A stretch of 5,914 bases of DNA from an uncultured Collinsella sp. (GTDB taxonomy: Bacteria > Actinomycetota > Coriobacteriia > Coriobacteriales > Coriobacteriaceae). Positions 1-5,914 of this stretch are shown here, piece after piece. Both the position numbers and the translations under genes were made by a program. The stretch spans positions 1-5,914 of the forward strand of contig USJQ01000076.1 of assembly GCA_900554985.1 (NCBI GenBank), in the 5' to 3' direction. How positions within the stretch are numbered: position 1 is the first letter of the stretch; each line of letters starts with the position of its first letter. The notes beneath the pieces are model-generated. The model was not told where the DNA came from. It did no database searches and saw only the letters and a program-made list of their open reading frames with translations.

Positions 1-2617
1 GGTGGTTAGGCGCTCGACTTCGTTGACGGGGCACTCAAAGTCCAGTTCGTCGTGTACCTGCAAGATCATGTGGGCGGCAAAACCCTCTTCTTCCAGGCGG
101 CGGCTCACGCGGGCCATGGCGATCTTGATGATGTCGGCCGCGGTGCCCTGCATGGGGTGGTTCATGGCCGCGCGCTCGCCAAAGCCGCGGAGTTGCGGGT
201 TTTTGGCCTTGAGCTCCGGAATATGACGCCGGCGGCCGTACATGGTCTCGGCGTAGCCCGTCTGGTTGGCACGTGCCACCACGCTGTCGAGGAACGTACG
301 CACACCCGGGTAGGCCTCGTAGTAGCGGTCGATCATGTCGCGCGCCTCGGCCATCGAGATGTGCAACGACTGCGACAGACCGTAGGCCTGCTGACCGTAC
401 ACGATGCCAAAGTTCACGGCCTTAGCGCGGCTGCGCAAGTCGGGCGTCACCTCGGAAACCGGCACGCCAAACACGCGCGCGGCCGTCTCGGCATGGAAGT
501 CTTCGCCCTCGTTAAAGGCGCGCACCAGGTGCTCGTCTCCCGAAAGATGCGCCAGCAAACGCAACCCAATCTGCCAGTAGTCCACCGCCCAAAACACGCT
601 GCCCCCGCTCCGAGCGCGTCGGAAGGTTTTGCAGATTGGGGTCGCTCGAAGACAGGCGCCCCGTCGCGGTGATGGTCTGGTTGTACGTGGTGTGCACACG
701 CCCGTCACCACGGCGCAGCGGGCCCAGCGTGTCCAGATAGGTCGACTTAATCTTGGACTTCTCACGCCAGTCCAAAATCAGGCGCACGATCTCGTGGTCG
801 CGGGCAAGGTCGCTCAGCACCTTGGCGTTGGTCGAATAGTAGCCGCGCTTGGTCTTTTTGAGGCCCTTGGTCGGAAGTCCCATAACATCAAACAGCACGT
901 GCGAGAGTTGCATGGGGCTGCCGATGTTAAAGGTCTCGTCGCCGGCCAGGTCGCGAATGCTGCGCTCGACCTCGGCAATCTGGGTCGCCAGGCCCTCGGA
1001 CAGACTGTGCAGGCGGTCGGGGTCCACGAGCATGCCCGCGCGCTCCATCTTGGCAAGCACCGGCACGAGCGGCATCTCGATCCCATCGAACACGTTGGCG
1101 GCGTTCTCGCGGGCCATGCGGTCACGCAGCGGTGCAACCAGCGCCAGCGTCAAGGCCGCCGTGCGAGCGGCGGGCGCAGGAGCGTCCTCGCCAGCACCCT
1201 CTGCGCCGCGCGCCGCAGGCAGCGCCATCTGCAGATACGTATCGGCCAGATACACCTCGTCAAACTCGGAGCGGTCGGAATCCAACAGGTAGGCGGCAAC
1301 AACGGTATCGAAGATGCGCGTGGAATCGACTGCCAGCGGATCCATGAGCTCCAGCTCAGAAGAATCGATGGGCGAAAGCTCATGCAGAAGCGCCTTCATA
1401 TCCGGGCTCGCCACACGGCCTTCCATAAACAGACGCGCGAGCACGCCGGCAATCACGCCGTGGGCGAAGTTGAAGCCCTCAACCTCAGCCGCCGCACCGC
1501 TGTCGCCCTCCTCGAGCGCAAACAGGCCCTTGGACGTCGCCAACCACAGCGTGCGCGTCAGCCCAAAGAGCGCGCCCTCTTCCTTGTCATCGTCCACAAC
1601 GGCGGCGACCCACTCGCCGGCATCAATCACGCGGGAGACCTCAGCCGCAACGGCACCAAGCGCGCCAGCATCGCCGGCGGCTGCGCGCAAAACGGCGGGA
1701 ATCTCAAACGTGCTGGCAGCAGCGCCACCCTCGTCACCGATCAGTGCCAAGAAACGGTTCTGCATGGCGGTGATACCAAGCGTACCCAGCGCCGCGGAAA
1801 CCTCATCGGCAGAAAACGCTGGGAAGGATGTTTCGTCAAAGTCGAGCTCGACGGGCGCATCGGTGCGAATGGTTGCGACCTTGCGGCTCAGCAGCGCATC
1901 GTCGATGTGCGCACGCAGGTTTTCGCCCATCTTGCCCTTGACCTCATCGGCGTGTGCGATGACCTCGTCCAGGCTACCGTACTGCGCAATGAGCGCGCTC
2001 GCCTTTTTGGGGCCGATGCCCGGTACGCCGGGAATGTTATCGGACGTGTCGCCCTTCAGACCATAAAAGTCGGGCACGAGCGCCGGCGTGATGCCGTGAT
2101 ACAGATCGTCCACGCTCTCGGGCGTCATGATCGCCACGTCGGACAGGCCCTTACGAGTCGAGACCACGTTGACGTGCTCAGTCACGAGCTGATACATATC
2201 GCGATCACCGGTCACCAGCAGCATGTCGCAGCCGGCCTCCTCACCCAAGCGCGCCATGGTTCCCAGGATATCGTCGCCTTCCCAGCCCTCGGACTGCAGA
2301 ATCGGCACATTGAGCGCACCGAGCAGCTCCTTGATCATGGGGAACTGCGCGTGCAGGTCGGGGTCCATGGGCGGGCGCTGCGCCTTGTACTGCGGCAGCA
2401 TCTCCATACGCACGCGCGGCTTGCCCTTGTCAAACGCCACGACAACGCCGTCGGGATTAAAGGCATCGATCATCTTGAGGAACATGTTCAGAAAAACAAA
2501 GATCGCGTTGGTGGGGCGACCGTCCGGCGCGTTCATGGTCGGCGGCACGGCGTGGAAGGCGCGATGCATGAGCGAGTTGCCGTCGATGACGGCAAAGGTA
2601 CGGCGCTTTTCAGACAT
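1..2617 (-). pseudogene. polA: DNA polymerase I, frameshifted in motif A; 3' end beyond window
   Basis: Family A DNA polymerase, which fills gaps and removes RNA primers in replication and repair. I start at the ATG at 2617 because GAGG lies 8 nt upstream; the ATG at 2656 sits almost at the likely transcription start. Residues 1-290 form the 5'-3' exonuclease, with VIDGNS (10-15), EGDD (113-116), TGDRD (136-140) and GLKGDTSDNIPG (186-197). Residues 330-500 align as the 3'-5' exonuclease region but lack visible DEDDy catalytic residues, so proofreading is probably absent. The polymerase domain starts near 510, with TATGRLSSSDPNLQN at 650-664. After SERG (672, codon 602-604) the frame runs off to a stop at 512. 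The rest continues in another frame from about 600 to 1, with RSRAKAVNFGIVYG (about 394-436) and HDE (46-54). About 12 residues are missing at the junction, and DYSQIELR reads DYWQIGLR. Roughly 30 C-terminal codons lie outside. Identity is certain; whether the break is real is not. Confidence 0.93.
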
Positions 2618-2659
2618 ATTGAATACCTCGCTTTGGGCTGGGCACGGTTTGCTCACACC

Positions 2660-2665
2660 AGTTTA
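2660..2665 (-). promoter_or_regulatory. Probable -10 element of the polA promoter
   Basis: On the minus strand TAAACT occurs here, preceded by GTG, 42 nt before the polA ATG. This puts a transcription start near 2653 and gives a short leader of about 35 nt containing the GAGG site. No good TTGACA-like -35 box is visible in the GC-rich sequence upstream, so the call rests on the -10 match and its position. Confidence 0.35.
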
Positions 2666-2711
2666 CACGCTCCCCGCCCCGCGGCCACCGCACATCAGGC
2701 TTCCCTGCCGC

Positions 2712-2734
2712 CGCGGGCCCGCGCGTGATACGAT
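2712..2734 (+). promoter_or_regulatory. Possible aminopeptidase promoter with adjacent 12-bp palindrome
   Basis: TACGAT at 2729-2734 is a plausible -10 element about 50 nt before the aminopeptidase start. Immediately upstream, at 2712-2723, lies the perfect palindrome CGCGGGCCCGCG, which overlaps the -35 to -10 spacer and could be an operator. No -35 box is recognisable. In DNA this GC-rich, a 12-base palindrome of G and C can arise by chance, so the operator idea is weak. Confidence 0.3.
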
Positions 2735-2783
2735 GGCTCACGGTACATCAACCAGCACGATCGATCCGAAAGGAGCCTGCGTC

Positions 2784-4181
2784 ATGGAGCGTCCCTGCGC
2801 ATGGAAAAAGTACACGCCACAGCAGATCGAGGAGCTCGAGGAGCTTTGCCGCGGCTACAAGCAGTTTTTGAGTGAGAACAAGACCGAGCGCCTGTGCGTC
2901 AAGGCCGGTATCAAGATGGCCGAGGAGGCGGGCTACGTCAATCTGGAGACCGTGATCGCCGAGGGCCGCGCGCTCAAGGCCGGCGACAAGGTGTACGCCG
3001 CCAACCACGGCAAGGACCTCATGCTCGTCAACCTGGGCACCGCCCCGCTCGAGCAGGGCTTTAACATCCTGGGCGCCCACGTGGACTCGCCGCGCCTGGA
3101 CCTCAAGCAGAACCCCGCCTTCGAGGCCGGCGACATGGCTTATCTCGACACGCACTACTATGGCGGCGTCAAGAGCTACCACTGGGTCGCTTCCCCGCTC
3201 GCACTCGTGGGCGTCATCTGCAAAAAGGACGGCACCACCGTCGACATCAACATCGGTGACAAGGCCGACGACCCGGTCTTTACCATCTCCGACCTGCTGA
3301 TCCACCTCTCGAGCGAGCAGATGGCCAAGCCCGCCAAGGACGCCGTCGACGCCGAGATCCTCGACGTGATCGTGGGCGGCCGCCCCGTCAAGTTTGACGA
3401 GGACGACAAGGACGCTCCCAAGGAGCCCGTCAAGCAGATGTTCCTGGATATCCTCAAGGAGCAGTACGACGTCGAGGAGGAGGACTTCCTCTCCGCCGAG
3501 ATCGAGGTCGTGCCCGCCGGCCCCGCCCGTGACATGGGCCTCGACCGCTCCATGATTCTCGGCTATCGCCACGACGACCGTGTCTGCGCCTATCCGTCCA
3601 TGCTCGCCCAGATCAACGTCGCCAACGTGGAGCGCACGAGCATCACACTCATCGTCGACAAGGAGGAGATCGGTTCCGTGGGTGCCACCGGCATGACGAG
3701 CCGCTTCTTCGAGAACACCGTCGCCGAGATCATGACGCTCGCCGGCGAGGATAGCCCGCTGGCCCTGCGCCGCGCGCTCGCCCGCAGCCGCATGCTCTCC
3801 TCCGACGTGTCCGCCGGCTTCGACCCGGGCTATGCCGGCAAGTTCGAGACCAAGAACGCAGCTTTCATGGGTCGTGGCCTGTGCTTTAACAAGTACACGG
3901 GCAGCCGCGGCAAGGGCGGCTCTAACGACGCCGACGCCGAGTATGTGGCCCTCATCCGCGACATCATGGACGAGGCGGGCGTTGACTTCCAGACCTGCGA
4001 GCTCGGCCGCGTCAACGCAGGTGGCGGCGGCACCATCGCCTACATCATGGCCAAGTACGGCATGAACGTCATCGACTCTGGCGTTGCCGTCCTGTCCATG
4101 CACGCCCTGTGGGAGGTCGCTAACAAGGCCGATATCTACGAGGCCTATCGCGGCTACAAGGCCTTCCTCGAGCGCGCCTAA
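2784..4181 (+). CDS. M18 family metallo-aminopeptidase (aminopeptidase 1 type)
   Basis: A 465-residue cytosolic zinc aminopeptidase of the M18 family, which removes N-terminal residues from peptides and so serves peptide turnover. The length is usual for the bacterial aminopeptidase 1 group. The start is the ATG with AGGAG at 2771-2775, spaced 8 nt; the frame stays open upstream but without comparable signals. Expected metal and catalytic residues are all visible: H99 and D101 in HVDSPR, D264 in HDDRV, E294 and E295 in DKEEIGS, D341 in SSDVSAGFDP, and H440 in SMHALWE. The glycine-rich NKYTGSRGKGGSNDADAEY (369-387) and NAGGGGT (411-417) are also typical. There is no signal peptide or membrane segment. 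Codon use is strongly biased (GAG for Glu nearly throughout, C-ending codons), which suggests high expression. It appears monocistronic: polA diverges upstream and a terminator-like repeat follows. Substrate preference cannot be read from the sequence. Confidence 0.93.
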   Translation: MERPCAWKKYTPQQIEELEELCRGYKQFLSENKTERLCVKAGIKMAEEAGYVNLETVIAEGRALKAGDKVYAANHGKDLMLVNLGTAPLEQGFNILGAHVDSPRLDLKQNPAFEAGDMAYLDTHYYGGVKSYHWVASPLALVGVICKKDGTTVDINIGDKADDPVFTISDLLIHLSSEQMAKPAKDAVDAEILDVIVGGRPVKFDEDDKDAPKEPVKQMFLDILKEQYDVEEEDFLSAEIEVVPAGPARDMGLDRSMILGYRHDDRVCAYPSMLAQINVANVERTSITLIVDKEEIGSVGATGMTSRFFENTVAEIMTLAGEDSPLALRRALARSRMLSSDVSAGFDPGYAGKFETKNAAFMGRGLCFNKYTGSRGKGGSNDADAEYVALIRDIMDEAGVDFQTCELGRVNAGGGGTIAYIMAKYGMNVIDSGVAVLSMHALWEVANKADIYEAYRGYKAFLERA

Positions 4182-4194
4182 CCAACCCTTCATC

Positions 4195-4270
4195 AGTTGC
4201 GGTGAAATACGGACTAAACTGGCCCATAAACGACCAAAACAGACCGTATTCCACCGCAACTTCCTTTTTG
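4195..4270 (+). terminator. Long inverted repeat with T-rich tail, probable terminator
   Basis: The arms 4195-4212 and 4244-4261 are inverted copies matching at 17 of 18 positions; the single mismatch is an A facing a C. They enclose 31 nt, whose flanks can extend the pairing imperfectly (ACTAAACTGG against CCAAAACAGA), leaving a loop around CCCATAAACGA. TTCCTTTTTG follows directly at 4261-4270. It starts 14 nt after the aminopeptidase stop, which fits an intrinsic terminator in the plus direction. The unusual length of the arms also suggests a dispersed intergenic palindromic repeat serving as terminator. On the minus strand no T-run follows, so it is probably one-directional. Confidence 0.6.
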
Positions 4271-4274
4271 GCAT

Positions 4275-4279
4275 AGGAG
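4275..4279 (+). promoter_or_regulatory. Ribosome binding site of yaaA
   Basis: AGGAG lies here, 8 nt before the CTC codon that occupies the start position of the YaaA reading frame. The spacing equals that of the neighbouring aminopeptidase (AGGAG plus 8 nt). It therefore fixes where translation should begin and shows that the start codon itself, rather than the upstream signal, has been altered. Confidence 0.6.
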
Positions 4280-4287
4280 AGTTCAGG

Positions 4288-5143
4288 CTCCAGGTCATCG
4301 TTTCACCCGCCAACCAAATGCGCTCGGCCCAAGATGCTTTTGAAGTCCTGGGCATCCCACCTTTTGCAAGATATCGAGCGGAATGAAGGCAGCGGCGGTC
4401 TGCAGGCGCTATGGAACGTGAGTGACAAACTGCTGGGGCCTTGCCTCAACACCCTGCATGAGTTCGGGCCCATCTTGGGAAACGGCGATCTCGACAATCC
4501 CGCACTCGCCCGTCACCTCTCCCCTGCCGTCATGTCCTATCACGGCATTCAATACCAGAGCATGGCGCCCGAGGTGATGGATTCCGCGCAGCTCGCATGG
4601 CTGCAAGACCATCTGTGGATCCTCTCGGGCCTCTACGGGTGCGTTCGCCCCTTTCATGCCGTCGAACCGTATCGGCTGGAAATGGGCGCGAAGCTCGCCG
4701 TTGACGATGCCCGAGACCTCTACGCGTTTTGGAGCGACAAGCTCGCGCGGGTTATCGCCCCGGCAGGCTCAAACACCACGATCGTCAACCTCGCCAGCGT
4801 AGAGTATGCCAAAGCCGTTCTGCCCCATCTCGCGGGCGACGCCACGGCCGTCACATGCCTCTTTGGCGAGGGTATCCGCAACGGGAAGCCCATCCAACGG
4901 TCGACCGCCAGCAAAAAGGCGCGCGGCTCCATGGTGCGGTGGATGGCAGAAAACAAGCTCGAGGATGTAAGCGAACTTACCGCATTCAACATCGGCTATC
5001 GGCACATCCCCGAGCTTTCAGACAAAAACACCCTGGTATTCATGAACGCGCAGGCAAATAGGCCCGCCGTTTCCAAACACTCCGTTACTCCGCCAAGGCA
5101 TCGGCCTTTGCAATCTCGCTCGTCGAGCCATCTTGGTAGGTAA
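4288..5143 (+). pseudogene. yaaA: YaaA-family peroxide stress protein gene with several lesions
   Basis: The translation matches the YaaA (DUF328/UPF0246) family, which in E. coli limits free iron during hydrogen peroxide stress. The first part reads VIVSPANQM and ends in PPF (4357-4365) before a stop at 4384-4386. The rest continues in the next frame from LLQDIER (4361 on) through WNVSDKL, SYHGIQYQSMAP, LSGLYG, RPF, PYRLEMG, DLYAFW, NLASVEYAKAV and KKARGSMVRWM. By comparison with E. coli YaaA about 6 residues are missing at the join. An AGGAG site (4275-4279) is followed after 8 nt by CTC (4288-4290), exactly where ATG is expected. The conserved SPAK lysine reads Asn. The C-terminus runs about 30 residues past the usual end (near LVFMN) and overlaps the convergent gene by 59 bp. 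The ATG at 4334 is out of frame for the family N-terminus. The family call is firm; the gene as written is not functional. Confidence 0.87.
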
Positions 5144-5600
5144 TCTTAACGTGCTCTACCTCGGACACCGCAACACCCGATGGGGGCTCCAAGCGCCATT
5201 CCGTCAGCGCGATATCCATAGTCGTAGGCACGTCGCCCTGATTCTTGAGCTTCACCGTCAGCGTTTTGAGCGCCGCGTCATACGTCACGCGTTCGATTTC
5301 CTCACCAGGAATAGACCCACCGCTCAGCTGAAGCTGGACAAATCCATCGCGCGAATACCAATAGTCGCCCGGCGCGGCAACGGTATTGCCGCCCGCGACC
5401 TTCACCGTCATTATCGGCAGGCTATCATCGGCCTCGAACTCCCATGCAGCGCCGCCGCGACCACCAAACGTCCAGATACAAACGGCAATCACCAGCACGG
5501 CAAGCACCGCAAAACCAATCGCGACAAGGCCATGGTGCGCACGGCTTTCCTCGGCCGATACATCCCATTGTGTCTCTCGATATAGATGCTTGTCTTCCAT
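5085..5600 (-). CDS. Small single-pass membrane protein of unknown function
   Basis: A 171-residue protein I do not recognise. The start is the ATG at 5600, with GGGGAGG at 5606-5612, 5 nt away. A longer in-frame start at 5780 would run backwards through the TPP riboswitch and thiC start, so it is rejected. Residues 1-23 are hydrophilic and charged (MEDKHLYRETQWDV...), residues 24-45 (GLVAIGFAVLAVLVIAVCIWTF) form one membrane segment, and residues 50-171 look like a soluble, probably beta-rich extracytoplasmic domain with alternating Val, Thr and aromatic residues. A short N-terminus with positive flanking residues on both sides leaves topology unproven; N-terminus inside is more likely for a signal-anchor. 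It is transcribed divergently from thiC and converges on yaaA, overlapping that gene's 3' end. There is no lipobox and no catalytic motif. It could be a membrane-anchored sensor or accessory protein, but nothing shows this. Confidence 0.75.
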   Translation of the reverse strand: MEDKHLYRETQWDVSAEESRAHHGLVAIGFAVLAVLVIAVCIWTFGGRGGAAWEFEADDSLPIMTVKVAGGNTVAAPGDYWYSRDGFVQLQLSGGSIPGEEIERVTYDAALKTLTVKLKNQGDVPTTMDIALTEWRLEPPSGVAVSEVEHVKITYQDGSTSEIAKADALAE

Positions 5601-5625
5601 GTACGCCTCCCCACAGGCACGCTCG

Positions 5626-5656
5626 TTGGCCCAATCGTACCCATTCAGGCTATACT
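5626..5656 (+). promoter_or_regulatory. Candidate promoter for the TPP riboswitch and thiC
   Basis: TATACT at 5651-5656 is a good -10 box. TTGGCC at 5626-5631 is a partial -35 match with a 19-nt spacer, slightly long. The predicted transcription start near 5663 falls just upstream of the riboswitch aptamer, as expected for a riboswitch leader, and this position is the main support. Confidence 0.5.
5634..5639 (-). promoter_or_regulatory. Weak candidate -10 element for the membrane protein gene
   Basis: On the minus strand TACGAT occurs here, about 34 nt before the ATG at 5600, giving a short leader that includes GGGGAGG. No convincing -35 box is seen. The element lies inside the spacer of the candidate thiC promoter on the other strand, so the two divergent promoters would overlap. 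Confidence 0.25.
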
Positions 5657-5667
5657 GGAGCCCATGA

Positions 5668-5764
5668 CATAACGGGGAGCTTGCAGGACAAGACGGCAGG
5701 CTGAGACTGGGCGCGCCCGCCCTGACCCGCAAACCTGATATGGGTAATGCCAACGAAGGGAGCC
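5668..5764 (+). ncRNA. TPP riboswitch (THI element) in the thiC leader
   Basis: Conserved blocks of the thiamine pyrophosphate aptamer appear in order: ACGGGGAGC (5672-5680), CTGAGA (5701-5706), GACCC (5724-5728), ACCTGAT (5733-5739), GGGTAATGCCA (5742-5752) and CGAAGGGA (5754-5761). CTTGC (5680-5684) pairs with GCAGG (5696-5700) as P3, and ACCC (5725-5728) pairs with GGGT (5742-5745) as P4. The segment GGGCGCGCCC (5709-5718) can fold on itself and is longer than the minimal linker. The GAAGGGAG ribosome binding site of thiC is the 3' edge of the aptamer, so ligand binding probably hides it and represses translation. The outer P1 limits are approximate. Confidence 0.92.
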
Positions 5765-5770
5765 GTGCCA

Positions 5771-5914
5771 ATGAGCACACAGACCGAGCCCAAGCTCGTC
5801 ACGCAAATCGACTTCGCCCGCGCCGGGCAGATCACGCCGCAGATGAAGGAAGTCGCCGAGCGCGAGCATCGCGACCCCGAGTACATCCGCGAGCGCGTGG
5901 CCGACGGCCGCATC
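5771..5914 (+). CDS. thiC: Phosphomethylpyrimidine synthase ThiC, N-terminal part; cut by window end
   Basis: The first 48 codons of ThiC, the radical SAM enzyme that turns aminoimidazole ribotide into hydroxymethylpyrimidine phosphate for thiamine synthesis in the cytosol. Visible residues are TQIDFARAGQITPQMKEVA (11-29) and DPEYIRERVADGRI (35-48), which match the N-terminal region of ThiC. The family motif lies very close to the start, as in the short ThiC form found in clostridia and related anaerobes, without the long N-terminal domain of the proteobacterial enzyme. The cysteine cluster for the iron-sulphur centre is outside the window. The start at 5771 is supported by GAAGGGAG (5755-5762), 8 nt upstream. 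The TPP riboswitch directly upstream supports both identity and feedback control by thiamine pyrophosphate. Confidence 0.93.
   Translation, partial: MSTQTEPKLVTQIDFARAGQITPQMKEVAEREHRDPEYIRERVADGRI

Noticed and set aside
2618..2656. Upstream ATG at 2656 as the polA start (13 extra residues)
   Set aside because: The ATG at 2617 has a GAGG site at good spacing and begins at the usual Pol I N-terminus; the upstream ATG nearly coincides with the likely transcription start.
629..2728. A 699-codon open frame on the plus strand opposite polA
   Set aside because: It is antisense to the clear Pol I coding sequence, rich in Arg, Gly and His as mirror frames of GC-rich genes are, and matches no family.
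2748..4355. A 535-codon open frame on the minus strand opposite the aminopeptidase
   Set aside because: The aminopeptidase on the other strand has all catalytic motifs; this frame is a composition shadow with repetitive Val, Gly, Asp and His content.
4334..4360. ATG at 4334 as the true start of the yaaA gene
   Set aside because: Residues read from this ATG to LLQ do not match the family, whereas the other frame here encodes the genuine VIVSPA N-terminus.
5050..5068. Small hairpin GCAGGC/GCCCGC as terminator between yaaA and the membrane protein gene
   Set aside because: The stem has six positions with one mismatch and no T-run follows on either strand.
5601..5780. Longer start at 5780 for the membrane protein gene
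   Set aside because: It would translate the antisense of the TPP riboswitch and the thiC start, while the ATG at 5600 has a strong GGGGAGG site.
1..5914. CRISPR array, tRNA, rRNA, insertion sequence, phage or toxin-antitoxin genes
   Set aside because: Both strands were read for these and none showed repeats, conserved RNA folds or recognisable proteins; the region is housekeeping in character.

Overview
The window looks like chromosomal DNA from a GC-rich Gram-positive gut-type actinobacterium. I favour Coriobacteriia (Collinsella or a close relative), judging by base composition, strong Shine-Dalgarno sites and protein flavour; this assignment is inference, because no rRNA or marker search was possible. 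There is no mobile element, CRISPR array, tRNA or rRNA, and I see no new multi-gene system.

Layout. 1-2617 (minus) is polA, DNA polymerase I, whose 3' end lies beyond the window. It is broken near 600 by a short deletion and frameshift that fall on polymerase motif A. 2618-2783 is a divergent promoter region. 2784-4181 (plus) is an intact M18-family metallo-aminopeptidase with good ribosome binding site and strong codon bias. 4195-4270 is a long inverted repeat followed by a T-rich tract, a probable terminator. 4288-5143 (plus) is a yaaA-family (peroxide stress, DUF328/UPF0246) gene with several lesions: no usable start codon where one is expected, a small deletion with frameshift near 4365, and a C-terminal extension that runs into the next gene. 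5085-5600 (minus) is a small single-pass membrane protein of unknown function. 5626-5770 is a promoter plus TPP riboswitch, leading into thiC (plus, starting at 5771 and cut by the window end).

The genes do not form a pathway: they are single housekeeping units. The clearest regulatory logic is the TPP riboswitch controlling thiC, in which the ribosome binding site sits in the 3' end of the aptamer. The most unusual signal is that polA and yaaA are damaged in the same way. Each has lost a few dozen bases at a point where the surviving bases can be read sensibly in both frames, and conserved codons near each break appear changed toward C on the plus strand. That is either local sequence or assembly error, or true gene decay; resequencing would separate these.
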